DNA of 50,386 bases from Nocardioides bruguierae (GCF_023656415.1 NZ_JAMOIL010000032.1:1-50386); one strand, 5' to 3'; shown: positions 17,045-25,374, counted from the stretch's first letter. The notes: generated by a model from the letters alone, not told the origin. Program-made: numbers and translations.

Positions 17045-19159
17045 GTGACCCGCAGCGACCAGCCCACGAGACACCTGGTCTCGTTCCTGGGCATGGCCGT
17101 CTTCCACGCGGCCATGGTGCTCGCCGGCATCTACAGCGTCCCCGCGAACGGCACGCTCGCGGCCACCTCGCCGGCAGCCGGCGCCGCCCTGCTGTGGGTG
17201 CTCACCTGTCGCAACCGCACCTGCGCCCGTGTCGCGGTGGTGGCCAGCGGCCTCCTGACCGTGGCCGTCGTGACCCTCGCGGGGCTCGGGCTCGCTGCCG
17301 CCCTGCTCATCGCGGTCGCCGGCATCGTGCAGGTCGCCGTCGTCGCCGTGGTCGTCCTGCGCCCCGACCTCGAGCTCCCCTACCGCCGGACGAACCTCCC
17401 ACGCGTCGTGGTGGCCATCGTGGCGGGCTCCCTGGCCGGCACCGCCGTCGCCGCGGCCGGACTGCCGCTGTCGGGCATCGACCTCTCCCCGCTGGAGCTG
17501 CTCGCGTGGTGGGGCCGCCAGGCCGTCGGCCTGGGCACCGTGGGCTTCGTGGGCGTCTTCCTGTGGTCCGAGCACCGGGCGGGACGCTCGGTCGCGCGCG
17601 AGGTGCTGGCCCTGCACCGCTCCCCCGTGACCGGGCGCCTGCAGCTGATCGGCGCCGCGTTCGTCAGCTACGGAGCGCTGGCGATCAACGAGGACGCCTT
17701 CGTCTTCCTCGCCCTGCCGCCGGCGATCTGGATCGCCTCGCGCTACTCGCCGGTGATCAGCGCGCTGCACGTGCTCGGCGTCTCCGGCCTGGCGATCGGG
17801 CTCACCGCCACCGGCCACTCGGCCCTGGCGGAGGAGACGAACACACCGGCCGCCACGGTGCTCAGCCTCCAGGTCTTCCTCCTGACGCTCCTGCTCACCG
17901 TGCTCACCACCGCGGTCCTCAGCGCCCAGCGCGCCACGCTGCTCCGCGAGCTGCGCGAGCGCGACCAGGAGCGCGCCGAGCGACTGGAGCTGTTCGGGCG
18001 CACCACGGCCGCGATGAGCGACGGCCTGGCCGTCTACGACGAGGACGGCACCCTCGTCCTCGCCAACGAGGTCGCCACGCTCACCCTCGCCACCACCGAC
18101 CTGGGCACCTGCCCGGCCGAGGCGGGCGAGGTCCCGTGGCCCACCGACGGCCGCCGCTGCCTGCCCACGCGGATGCCGCTGGCCGAGGCCCTCGAGCTCG
18201 GCCGGGTCTCCGCCGACGTCACGGCCCACACCCGGGGTGAGCACCGCCAGGACGTCGTCTTCGCGGTGACCGCCGCCAGCCTGCGCGCCTCGGAGTCGTG
18301 GAGCGGACGACGCCGCGTGCTGGTCGTGTTCCGCGACGTCACCGACGAGCGTGCCCACCGCGAGGCGCTCACCGACTTCGCCGCCCGCGCCGCCCACGAC
18401 CTCCGCAGCCCGGTGGCCGCGGCGCGCAGCTGGATCGGCTTCACCCAGCACCAGGTGCTCGCCGGCGACGAGCTGGACCGCGACGACATCGCCGAGTCCC
18501 TCCAGGGCACCGGCCAGGCGCTCGACCGCATGCTCGGGCTGGTCAGCGGGCTCCTCGACCAGGCGACCGCCACCGAGGGCCGCCTGCGCCGCACCGAGAC
18601 CGACCTCGCCGAGCCCGACGGGCCCCTGCACCGCGCCCGCGCCCTGCAGGCCCCCGACGCCGTCCTCACCCTCGGCGACCTGCCGCACGTGGAGGCCGAC
18701 CCCGAGCTGCTGGTCCAGCTCTTCGGCAACCTCCTCGGCAACGCGGTGAAGTACGCGCAGCCCGGTCACGTGGCGCGGGTGCACGTGGAGGGCCGGCACG
18801 ACGGCGAGCGGGCGCAGCTGCGGGTCACCGACAACGGCCTCGGGGTGCCGGAGGACCAGCGGGACGTGGTGTTCGACCGCCTCTCGCGCGCCCACCGCGA
18901 CCTCGGGGTGGCCGGCTCGGGGCTGGGCCTGTCCATCTGCCGCACCATCGTGGAACGGCACGGCGGCACGATCCGCTGCGAGGCGGCCGACCCCACCGCC
19001 GGCCTCACGGGCACCGGAGGCCCGGGCACCACGTTCGTGCTCGACCTGCCGGCGTCCGCCGACCGGGCGGTCTCCCCCGCGCCCGCGCCGCCCCGCGAGC
19101 CCGCCTCGGACACCACCCGGGTACGAGGGACCCTGGGATCAGGCCCGAGCACGACCTAG
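17045..19159 (+). CDS. Membrane sensor histidine kinase (PAS-HisKA-HATPase)
   Basis: A 704-residue kinase. The N-terminal ~300 residues hold eight or so membrane segments resembling a MASE1 sensor. A PAS-like segment (LFGRTTAAMSDGLAVYDEDGT) follows at about 318-440. The dimerisation/phosphoacceptor helix has AHDLRSPVAA, with the phosphorylated His in the AHDLRSP box. The ATPase domain shows N box LLGNAVKYA, DNGLGVPEDQ, FDRLSRA and GSGLGLSICRTIVERHGG. The C-terminus is a short Pro/Ala-rich tail. GTG start follows GAGGAAGGA. No cognate regulator is adjacent. The stand-alone receivers encoded at 23.4, 30.6 and 31.1 kb are possible partners. Confidence 0.88.
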   Translation: MTRSDQPTRHLVSFLGMAVFHAAMVLAGIYSVPANGTLAATSPAAGAALLWVLTCRNRTCARVAVVASGLLTVAVVTLAGLGLAAALLIAVAGIVQVAVVAVVVLRPDLELPYRRTNLPRVVVAIVAGSLAGTAVAAAGLPLSGIDLSPLELLAWWGRQAVGLGTVGFVGVFLWSEHRAGRSVAREVLALHRSPVTGRLQLIGAAFVSYGALAINEDAFVFLALPPAIWIASRYSPVISALHVLGVSGLAIGLTATGHSALAEETNTPAATVLSLQVFLLTLLLTVLTTAVLSAQRATLLRELRERDQERAERLELFGRTTAAMSDGLAVYDEDGTLVLANEVATLTLATTDLGTCPAEAGEVPWPTDGRRCLPTRMPLAEALELGRVSADVTAHTRGEHRQDVVFAVTAASLRASESWSGRRRVLVVFRDVTDERAHREALTDFAARAAHDLRSPVAAARSWIGFTQHQVLAGDELDRDDIAESLQGTGQALDRMLGLVSGLLDQATATEGRLRRTETDLAEPDGPLHRARALQAPDAVLTLGDLPHVEADPELLVQLFGNLLGNAVKYAQPGHVARVHVEGRHDGERAQLRVTDNGLGVPEDQRDVVFDRLSRAHRDLGVAGSGLGLSICRTIVERHGGTIRCEAADPTAGLTGTGGPGTTFVLDLPASADRAVSPAPAPPREPASDTTRVRGTLGSGPSTT

Positions 19160-19162
19160 CGT
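19157..19162 (+). promoter_or_regulatory. Candidate -10 box of a leaderless transcript (DedA gene)
   Basis: TAGCGT lies 7 nt before the ATG at 19170 and no Shine-Dalgarno sequence precedes the start. Confidence 0.45.
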
Positions 19163-19169
19163 CGACGTC

Positions 19170-19841
19170 ATGACGATGATCTTCGTCCCGCTCATGGCGG
19201 GCCTGGGGGCGTGGGGCGCACTGCTCCTCGTCGGGGTCGTCTTCGCGGAGACGGGGATCGCGCCGGCGTTCTTCCTGCCCGGCGGGGCGATGCTGTTCGC
19301 TGGCGGTCTCTACGTGGCCAGCGGGGTCGTGCCGGTGCCGTTCGTGCCGCTGCTCGTGGTCACGGTGCTGGCCGCGGTCGCGGGAGACCAGGTCGGCTTC
19401 GCCCTCGGCCGCCGGGCCGGGCCCCACGTCTTCCGGCCTCGCGGGCGCATCTGGACGACGGCGCACGTCGAGCGAGCCCGCCTGCTGCTGGAGCGGCACG
19501 GCCACCACGCCGTGCTGCTCGCCCGCTTCGTGCCGGTCGCCCGGACCTTCGTGCCCATCGTGGCCGGGTCCCTGGGCATGCGACCGCGGCGGTTCGTGGC
19601 CTGGAACGTGGCCGGTGCCGTCGTCTGGGCCGGCGGCATCATGCTCGTCGGCTACTTCCTCGGCGGGGTGCCGTGGATCGCGGAGAACACCGCTCTGCTG
19701 ACCGTGGGCCTGGTGGCGGTCTCGTTCGTCGTCGTGGCCGCGCACCTGCTCACCCGTCGGCTGCGCACGGGCCACTGGCGCGCGCCGGTCACCCTCGAGC
19801 CGGTGCCGGCCCGGAGCCACGGCCACGCGACCCTCGGGTGA
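19170..19841 (+). CDS. DedA family membrane protein
   Basis: A 223-residue integral membrane protein of the DedA/SNARE-associated (VTT) family, which includes undecaprenyl-phosphate and lipid flippases. Family marks are the ETGIAPAFFLPGGAMLFAGG block, the Gly/Arg motif GDQVGFALGRRAGPHVF, RFVPVARTFVPIVAGSLGM (the conserved F-x-P-x-R-T segment) and a following membrane helix starting WNVAGAVVWAG. The catalytic-type Glu (FAETG) is present. It follows the kinase gene by 10 bp but has its own -10-like box and appears leaderless. Confidence 0.88.
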   Translation: MTMIFVPLMAGLGAWGALLLVGVVFAETGIAPAFFLPGGAMLFAGGLYVASGVVPVPFVPLLVVTVLAAVAGDQVGFALGRRAGPHVFRPRGRIWTTAHVERARLLLERHGHHAVLLARFVPVARTFVPIVAGSLGMRPRRFVAWNVAGAVVWAGGIMLVGYFLGGVPWIAENTALLTVGLVAVSFVVVAAHLLTRRLRTGHWRAPVTLEPVPARSHGHATLG

Positions 19842-19863
19842 CCCGGCGCCCGCCGTCGCACAT

Positions 19864-19869
19864 GACGAT
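19864..19869 (+). promoter_or_regulatory. Candidate -10 box of a leaderless transcript (FAD oxidoreductase gene)
   Basis: GACGAT lies 6 nt before the GTG at 19876. No ribosome-binding sequence is visible. Confidence 0.4.
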
Positions 19870-19875
19870 GGGCAC

Positions 19876-21201
19876 GTGAGCAACCCCGCGACACCCCTGC
19901 CCGCCGAGACCGACGTCGTGGTGGTGGGCGCCGGCCTCTCCGGCCTGCGTGCCGCCCTCGAGCTGGAGGCCGCCGGCCGCGACGTCGTCGTGCTCGAGGG
20001 GGCGGACGCGGTGGGCGGCCGCGTCCGCACCACGCAGGTGGACGCGTTCCTCCTCGACCGGGGGTTCCAGCTGCTCAACCCCGCCTACCCCGCGGTGCGC
20101 CGGTGGGTCGACCTCGAGGCCCTGGCCCTCCAGCCGTTCGGCGCCGGTGTGGTCGCCGCGACCCCCGCCGGCCGGCAGCGGCTCGGCCACCCCTGGCACG
20201 CCCCCGGCCTGCTGCCCACCACGGCACGAGCCGCGCTCACGGGCCTCGTGCCCGGCCGCGCGGGCGCGCTGGGCGCGCCGCCCCTCGGCGCGCTCGCACG
20301 CTGGTGGGCGCCGACCCTGCCCCGCACCCTCACCGAGGCTCGCGAGCCGCTGCGCGCCCGGCTCGACGAGCGACCGGACGCCGCGCTGGCCGCGAGCCTG
20401 GACACCGCCGGCGTCACCGGGCCGTGGCGGCGCGTGCTGGAGCAGTTCCTCGCCGGCGTCCTGCTCGACCCGGACGGGGAGACCTCCGCCCACCTGGTGC
20501 GCCTGCTGGTCTCCTCCTTCCTGGCCGGCACGCCCGGCCTGCCCCGCGACGGCATGCAGGCGCTGCCCGAGCAGCTGGCCGCCGGGCTGCGCCGACCCGT
20601 CGCGCTGGGCACCCCGGCCGAGCGGGTGGAGGAGCAGGCCGCGGACGGCACCCGCACGGTGCGGACGCCGGCGGGGCCGGTGCGCGCGCGGCACGTGGTC
20701 GTCGCCGGGGGGCCCACGGCCGCCGCCGCTCTGGTCGGCCGGCCTGCGCCACCGGTGCGGGGCGTGGTCACGGCCTGGTGGGCGCTGCCCGAGCCCGACG
20801 TCCCCGCCACCCGCGCCGACCTGCTGCACGTCGACGCCCGGGAGCGACCGGAGGGTCCGCTGGTCAACGCGGCCCTCGTCTCGGGCGCGGCGCCCTCCTA
20901 CGCCCCGGCGGGCAGCGGCCTGGTGGCCGGCTCCTCGCTGGACCTGGACGCCCCGGAGGCCGACCTGCGCCGCCACGCCGGCCGCCTGCTCGACGTCGAC
21001 CCCGCCCGCCTGGTGCTGGTCGGGCGGGACCGGGTGCCCGAGGCCCTGCCGGCGCACCGCCCGCCCCTGGCGGCGGCCCGTGCGGTCGACGTCGCCCCCG
21101 GGCTGTGGTGGTGCGGCGACCACCGTGACACCCCCTCGCTCCAGGGCGCGCTGGTCAGCGGGCACCGGGCCGCGAGCGCGGTGCTGGCAGCCGAGGTCTA
21201 G
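19876..21201 (+). CDS. FAD-dependent amine-oxidase/phytoene-desaturase-like oxidoreductase
   Basis: A 441-residue soluble flavoprotein. The N-terminal dinucleotide motif is DVVVVGAGLSGLRAALELE with an acidic residue after it (VVLEGAD), and the second FAD motif is VGGRVRT. The C-terminal FAD-binding segment is LWWCGDHRDTPSLQGALVSG, as in monoamine oxidase and protoporphyrinogen oxidase relatives. Its substrate is unknown. No carotenoid or heme gene is adjacent. GTG start assigned from the leaderless -10 six bases upstream. Confidence 0.85.
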   Translation: MSNPATPLPAETDVVVVGAGLSGLRAALELEAAGRDVVVLEGADAVGGRVRTTQVDAFLLDRGFQLLNPAYPAVRRWVDLEALALQPFGAGVVAATPAGRQRLGHPWHAPGLLPTTARAALTGLVPGRAGALGAPPLGALARWWAPTLPRTLTEAREPLRARLDERPDAALAASLDTAGVTGPWRRVLEQFLAGVLLDPDGETSAHLVRLLVSSFLAGTPGLPRDGMQALPEQLAAGLRRPVALGTPAERVEEQAADGTRTVRTPAGPVRARHVVVAGGPTAAAALVGRPAPPVRGVVTAWWALPEPDVPATRADLLHVDARERPEGPLVNAALVSGAAPSYAPAGSGLVAGSSLDLDAPEADLRRHAGRLLDVDPARLVLVGRDRVPEALPAHRPPLAAARAVDVAPGLWWCGDHRDTPSLQGALVSGHRAASAVLAAEV

Positions 21202-21247
21202 GGATTTCCTCAGGTGCGTCTCAACCGGGACGGGAAGCATGGTTGAC

Positions 21248-21385
21248 ATGAGCAACCACCCTTCTCGTCCCACCACGACGGGCACCGTCCGCAACCTCCT
21301 CGAGACCGACGACGAGACTGCCGCCCGCCCCTCCGGCGCCGCCCTCGCCCTGGCGCTCGGCGCACTGTCCCGCGGGGGCCGCTGA
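21248..21385 (+). CDS. Small hypothetical protein, 45 residues
   Basis: A short frame beginning MSNHPSRPTTTGTVRNLLET, ending in an Ala/Leu-rich stretch and SRGGR. It is hydrophilic with an acidic centre (ETDDET). Third codon positions are G/C as in true genes here. A weak -10-like AAGCAT sits 7 nt before the ATG, similar to leaderless starts elsewhere. It could be a regulatory or signalling micropeptide. It could also be chance coding in G+C-rich DNA. Confidence 0.4.
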   Translation: MSNHPSRPTTTGTVRNLLETDDETAARPSGAALALALGALSRGGR

Positions 21386-21451
21386 CCGGCTCTTCGCACC
21401 TCTCCAGCCGGCTCACACGCGGTTCCCAGGCAACGGCGGGAACGTCGGTCC

Positions 21452-21673
21452 ATGAGCATCGGAACCGCCGCCCGCCCCGCCCGTCCCGCCGCCTTCCAGC
21501 CGCACGAGGCCCCCGTCGGGCTCGTCGACCTCGACCTCCTGGCCGCCGTCGCCGAGGACCTGGACGACGCCCACCCGGAGCGTCACGCCGGGGCGAGCCT
21601 GTGGGTGGTCCCCGACCTCGGGGCCGGCCTCGACCCGGCATCCGTGGCGCCCGCGCCCGCGCTCGCTGCCTGA
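21452..21673 (+). CDS. Small hypothetical protein, 73 residues
   Basis: A frame beginning MSIGTAARPARPAAFQPHEA, with an acidic mid-section (DLDLLAAVAEDLDDAHPERH) and an Ala/Pro-rich end. It lies 66 bp after the 45-residue frame, and both are preceded by CGGGAA and no ribosome-binding site. No family recognised. Support is codon bias and position only. Confidence 0.4.
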   Translation: MSIGTAARPARPAAFQPHEAPVGLVDLDLLAAVAEDLDDAHPERHAGASLWVVPDLGAGLDPASVAPAPALAA

Positions 21674-21703
21674 GCCCGGCCACCCGGCGCGCCGGGGACC
21701 GGG

Positions 21704-21709
21704 GATAGT
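21704..21709 (+). promoter_or_regulatory. Candidate -10 box of a leaderless transcript (decarboxylase-like gene)
   Basis: GATAGT lies 6 nt before the GTG at 21716, with no ribosome-binding sequence between. Confidence 0.45.
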
Positions 21710-21715
21710 GGACCC

Positions 21716-22519
21716 GTGAGCAGCACGCAGGAGACCCGCACGCCCTGGGACGCGGCCTCGGTGGCCGAGGAGCTGCTGGCGCGTGAGCGCGAGCGGCGCG
21801 AGGGAGGCCGCCTCACCGACGAGCGGCCCGGCCTCGACCTGGACCTCGCCTACGCGGCCCAGGACGTCTACCTGGCCCGCCGGGTCGGCGCCGGCAAGCG
21901 GCTGGTCGGGGTAAAGCTGGGGCTGACCTCGGTGGCCAAGCAGCAGCGGATGGGCATCACGGCGCCGCTGACCGCGTGGCTGACCGACGCCATGGAGCTG
22001 GAGCCGGAGCAGCCCGTCGAGGTGTCCTCGCTGCTGCACCCGCGCGTCGAGCCCGAGATCGTCTTCGTCATGGGCGAGCGCCTCGCCGGCCCCGGCGTGA
22101 CCACCCGGCAGGCCCTGGCCGCGGTGGAGCGCGTGCACGCCGGGCTGGAGGTCATCGACAGCCGGTACCGGGACTTCTCCTTCGCCCTGCCCGACGTCGT
22201 GGCCGACAACGCCTCCAGCTCCCGCTTCGTCGTCTCCCCGCTCTCCGTGGCCCCCGACGAGCTCGACCTCGTCCTGGAGGGCTGCACCCTGTCGGTCGAC
22301 GGCGCCGTGGCCGCGACCGCCACCGGGGCCGCCGTCCAGGGCCACCCCGCCGCCGCCCTGGCGCTGGCCGCCAACGCGCTCGCCGAGCGCGGCCTCGCAA
22401 TCGAGGCCGGACAGGTCGTGCTCACCGGTGGCCTCACCGACGCGGAGCACCTGCGCCCCGGGTCGGTGGTCACCGCCGAGTTCGCGACCCTGGGGAGGGT
22501 CGACCTGGCCGGGGTCTGA
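21716..22519 (+). CDS. 2-oxo-3-hexenedioate (4-oxalocrotonate) decarboxylase-like protein
   Basis: A 267-residue member of the hydratase/decarboxylase branch of the fumarylacetoacetate-hydrolase superfamily. Family blocks visible are VGVKLGLTSVAKQQRMGI, PLTAWLTDAM, HPRVEPEIVFVMGERL (metal-binding Glu residues), ALEVIDSRY-like GLEVIDSRYRDF and VADNASSSRFVV. The KLGLTSxAKQxxMG...WLTD pattern resembles 4-oxalocrotonate decarboxylases (DmpH/NahK), which release CO2 in catechol meta-cleavage. No other meta-cleavage dioxygenase genes are nearby, so the physiological substrate is uncertain. It converges on a paralogous gene 18 bp away. Confidence 0.8.
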   Translation: MSSTQETRTPWDAASVAEELLARERERREGGRLTDERPGLDLDLAYAAQDVYLARRVGAGKRLVGVKLGLTSVAKQQRMGITAPLTAWLTDAMELEPEQPVEVSSLLHPRVEPEIVFVMGERLAGPGVTTRQALAAVERVHAGLEVIDSRYRDFSFALPDVVADNASSSRFVVSPLSVAPDELDLVLEGCTLSVDGAVAATATGAAVQGHPAAALALAANALAERGLAIEAGQVVLTGGLTDAEHLRPGSVVTAEFATLGRVDLAGV

Positions 22520-22537
22520 GCACCCCTCCCCCGCTCG

Positions 22538-23326
22538 TCAGTCGACGAACCGAGCGGTCACCGAGCCCAGCGGCCCGCCGAACTCGGCGGTGACCGTGTC
22601 CCCGGCGCGGACGGGGATCGCGGCCGTCACCGACCCGGGCAGGATCACGTGGCCGGCCTCGAGCACCGTCCCCCACCGGCCGACCGTGTTGGCCAGCCAG
22701 ACCAGGGAGGACAGGGAGGAGCCGAGCACGGCCGCACCCGTGCCGGTCTGCTGCACCTGCCCCTGCCGGCGCAGCACGCACCCGACGAGGCGCAGGTCGA
22801 CGTCCGTCAGCCGGGTCGGGCGGGAGCCGAGCACCACGCCCGCGGCGGAGGCGTTGTCGGCGACGGTGTCGAGCAGGCCGATCCGCCAGTCCTCCACGCG
22901 GCTGTCCACGACCTCCAGGGCCGGCAGGACGACGTCCACCGCCGCGACGGCGTCGGCGACGGTCACCCCGGGTCCGGCCAGGGGCCGCGCCAGCACGAAC
23001 GCGATCTCCGGCTCCACGCGGAGCGCGATCCACGAGGACGCCGGCACCGGCGCGTGCTCGAGGTGGAACATGCCGTCCCACAGGTGGCCGAAGTCGGGTT
23101 CGTCCACCCCCAGCATCCGCTGCATCGGCAGCGAGGTCAGGCCCACCTTGTGCCCACGCACCCGCTCGCCGCGCTCACGCCGCAGGCGCACCTGGGCCAG
23201 CTGGATCGCGTAGGCGTCGTCCAGGTCGAGGTCGGGGTAGGTCTCGGTGAGCGGTGGCACCGGACGCCGCGAGGCCTCGGCCTCGAGCAGGGCACGGGCC
23301 ACCTCGTCGGTCTGCCGGTCGTCCAT
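22538..23326 (-). CDS. 2-keto-4-pentenoate hydratase-like protein
   Basis: A 262-residue paralogue of the convergent neighbour. It shows VRGHKVGLTSLPMQRMLGV, EPDFGHLWDGM, RVEPEIAFVLARPL, ALEVVDSRVEDW and VADNASAAGVVLG. KVGLTSxxMQ...PDFG is the hydratase (DmpE/MhpD/HpaH) form, which adds water to 2-hydroxypenta-2,4-dienoate-type products. In complete pathways hydratase and decarboxylase form a complex and are co-transcribed. Here the two genes face each other tail to tail. ATG at 23324-23326 chosen; it has only a weak purine-rich site. Confidence 0.8.
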   Translation of the reverse strand: MDDRQTDEVARALLEAEASRRPVPPLTETYPDLDLDDAYAIQLAQVRLRRERGERVRGHKVGLTSLPMQRMLGVDEPDFGHLWDGMFHLEHAPVPASSWIALRVEPEIAFVLARPLAGPGVTVADAVAAVDVVLPALEVVDSRVEDWRIGLLDTVADNASAAGVVLGSRPTRLTDVDLRLVGCVLRRQGQVQQTGTGAAVLGSSLSSLVWLANTVGRWGTVLEAGHVILPGSVTAAIPVRAGDTVTAEFGGPLGSVTARFVD

Positions 23327-23453
23327 CACGTCCTGGAGCCTGCCAGACCGCGGGAGCAGCCCCGGCAGCGCAGGGCGCTCTTTACTTTCGCCGGACCCGC
23401 GTCGATCATGGTCGGCCTGCACACACCCTCGACACCCGGAAGCCCCCCACACC

Positions 23454-23924
23454 GTGAGTCGTGCCGTACACCCTGCCCCCGCCGTCGGAGCACCCGCCGA
23501 CCTGCCAGGCTCTACGCCCGCTCCCGCACGCGTCCTGGTCGTCGAGGACGACCACGACCTGCGCGCGCTGGTCTGCCTGTTCCTCCAGCACGGCGGCCTC
23601 GCGCCGATGGAAGCCGCCGACTGCCTCCAGGCCCAGGCCGTCCTCGAGACCACCGACGTCGAGGTGGTGCTGCTCGACCACCTCCTCCCGGGGCACACCG
23701 GGGGCGAGCTGCTCGCCTCGTGCGCGCGGCTGCACGGGCCGCGGCGACCGGGCGTCGCGGTGCTCACCGGCGACCCCGACCGGGCCCTGGCCGCCGGCCT
23801 GCTGAGCGCGGGCGCAGACGCGGTGCTGCTCAAGCCGTTCGACCCTCCGCACCTGCTCAGGGTGGTGGGCCGGCTCGCCGGGGAGGCGACGCAGCGGCGG
23901 CTCGCGGGTCAGTCGCGCCGGTAG
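23454..23924 (+). CDS. Stand-alone response-regulator receiver
   Basis: A 156-residue protein with an unstructured Pro/Ala-rich start of about 22 residues and then one receiver domain. It has the acidic pair (VVEDDHDL), phosphoacceptor Asp (VVLLDHLLPG), conserved Thr (AVLTGD) and Lys (LLKPFD), so it should be phosphorylatable. There is no output domain. It may relay phosphate or act by protein contact. GTG start without a clear ribosome-binding site; the exact start is uncertain. Its last 16 bp overlap the 3' end of the convergent gene. Confidence 0.8.
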   Translation: MSRAVHPAPAVGAPADLPGSTPAPARVLVVEDDHDLRALVCLFLQHGGLAPMEAADCLQAQAVLETTDVEVVLLDHLLPGHTGGELLASCARLHGPRRPGVAVLTGDPDRALAAGLLSAGADAVLLKPFDPPHLLRVVGRLAGEATQRRLAGQSRR

Positions 23925-24136
23925 CGGCGCGCGGTCACGACCTGGCCGAGGGCGTCCTTGCGCACGTCCAGCTCGTGCTCGTGCGCGCGGTGCAGCTCGC
24001 GGGCGTGGAGCCAGGCGTCGTGGTCCTCGCTCGCGCGCAGCGCCTGGCTCGACGAGCGGACGACGCCGAACATGAGCAGGCCGGCGATGACGGCGGCGCT
24101 GAGCACCAGCCAGCTGTCCCAGAGAGCGACGTGCAC
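23909..24136 (-). CDS. Small single-pass membrane protein, unknown function
   Basis: A 75-residue protein with one N-terminal membrane helix (LVLSAAVIAGLLMFGVV) and a charged, His/Arg-rich cytoplasmic tail (HARELHRAHEHELDVRKDAL). The GTG start has a good AGGAG site. It is divergent from the TetR gene with 71 bp between, and a near-palindrome lies in that gap, so it is a likely TetR target. Confidence 0.6.
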   Translation of the reverse strand: MHVALWDSWLVLSAAVIAGLLMFGVVRSSSQALRASEDHDAWLHARELHRAHEHELDVRKDALGQVVTARRYRRD

Positions 24137-24172
24137 GGTGATCTCCTGATCTCCTCGAGGGTCTTTTTCGCT

Positions 24173-24188
24173 ACGCTACGCGTTGCGT
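24173..24188. promoter_or_regulatory. Candidate TetR operator between divergent genes
   Basis: ACGCTACGCGTTGCGT matches its own reverse complement at 14 of 16 positions. It is placed 19 bp before the TetR start and 36 bp before the divergent small membrane-protein gene. Size and symmetry fit a TetR dimer site, suggesting autoregulation and control of the neighbour. Confidence 0.5.
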
Positions 24189-24207
24189 TTCGACTTCCGG
24201 AGGCCAC

Positions 24208-24801
24208 GTGACGGACCCCACCGACGACCTGACCCCGTTGCAGCGCGCCCGCCGCGCGCGCGTGGACGAGGCGGCGCTGGCGCTCCTGCGCGGCGGTGGC
24301 CCGTCCGCGGTGACGATGGAGGCGGTGGCCGCGACCTCCGGCGTCGCCAAGACCACGCTCTACCGCCGCTACCGCGACCGCGGCGACCTCCTGGCCGCCA
24401 CCCTCGGGCGGGCCGTCCGGGTCTGGGAGCCCACCCCCACCGGCGACGTCCGCGCCGGCCTGCGTGCGGTCCTCGCCGAGACCCGGCGACAGATGCACGA
24501 CGTGCTCGGCTCCGGCGGGCTGGCGGCGCTCGTCGCCGACGAGGACCCGGCCTTCACCGCTGCCGTCCGCGCCGTGCTGGTGCCCTGGGCGCAGGCGCTG
24601 TGCGACCTCGTGGCGGCCCACGCACGTGCCGGCACGGTGCGGCCGGACGTCGACCCCGACGCGGTGGTGACGCTGCTCCTCGGGGCCTACGTCGGGCACC
24701 TGCTCTGGCACCGGGACGTACCCGCGGGGGCCCTGGACCCGGCGGCCGACCTCATGTGGGTGGCCCTGACCGGTCGCCCGGCGACGCAGCCGCCCGGCTG
24801 A
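24208..24801 (+). CDS. TetR family transcriptional regulator
   Basis: A 197-residue DNA-binding protein. The N-terminal helix-turn-helix spans about residues 12-60, with VTMEAVAATSGVAKTTLYRRYRDRGDLLA, the classic TetR pattern (xTxxxIAxxAGVSxxTlYxhFxxK). The C-terminal helical domain would bind a ligand. GTG start with GGAGG at normal spacing. Probable targets are itself and the divergent small membrane-protein gene. The pca genes are not adjacent to it and face another way. Confidence 0.85.
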   Translation: MTDPTDDLTPLQRARRARVDEAALALLRGGGPSAVTMEAVAATSGVAKTTLYRRYRDRGDLLAATLGRAVRVWEPTPTGDVRAGLRAVLAETRRQMHDVLGSGGLAALVADEDPAFTAAVRAVLVPWAQALCDLVAAHARAGTVRPDVDPDAVVTLLLGAYVGHLLWHRDVPAGALDPAADLMWVALTGRPATQPPG

Positions 24802-25279
24802 TCCAGCGGGCCGCCGTCGTCCGCACCGAGGTGAGCGCGACCCGCGCGCCGTGGTGGGCCCGCTCGGCCGCGAGCAGCACCGGCACCGGCAGCTCCAGCG
24901 CGGTGGCCAGCACCGTCACCGCGACGGCGTGCTCGACCCGCAGCACCGACCGGTGGACTGCCGACCGCACCCCCTCGGCCAGGGCCCCCCGGCCGTGACG
25001 GGGACGGAGACCGCGCGCGCGCGTCCCGGCCTGCCGCGGCTCCGCGACGGTGCGCACGGAGGTCGGCGCGACCACCAGGGACTCGGCGACCGCCACGTGC
25101 GGCGCCGGCACGGGCGCCCGCTCCCGGGCCACGACCGCGGCCCGCGTGCCGTGCTCGGGCGTCGCCGGGGCCGCCCGCGCGGAGGTCGCGCCCGAGACCA
25201 GCAGGGCCGAGGCGAGCACGGCGGAGCAGCAGGCCCGGGCCGCCCGGCCGCGCGAGCCGGAGGAGTGTCGTTCGCTCAT
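24752..25279 (-). CDS. Secreted Ala/Arg-rich hypothetical protein
   Basis: A 175-residue protein with a signal peptide (MSERHSSGSRGRAARACCSA followed by a hydrophobic stretch ending SARA-AP). The mature part is basic, low in complexity and rich in Val, Ala and Arg. Its last 50 bp overlap the end of the TetR gene on the other strand. No domain recognised. The signal peptide favours a real gene, but the tail may be shorter in life. Confidence 0.45.
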   Translation of the reverse strand: MSERHSSGSRGRAARACCSAVLASALLVSGATSARAAPATPEHGTRAAVVARERAPVPAPHVAVAESLVVAPTSVRTVAEPRQAGTRARGLRPRHGRGALAEGVRSAVHRSVLRVEHAVAVTVLATALELPVPVLLAAERAHHGARVALTSVRTTAARWISRAAASPGDRSGPPT

Positions 25280-25374
25280 GGGCTCCACCGTGGGGAGGAG
25301 TCCGGCACGGGCGCTGAGAGGACGGCACGCGGAGGCTGTGGATCGGCGCCCGCCACGACATCCGCCAGGTCGGG

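Noticed and set aside
24208..24801. TetR protein considered as regulator of the pca genes
   Set aside because: It is separated from pcaL by another gene and a closer, better palindromic site exists in its own divergent intergenic region.
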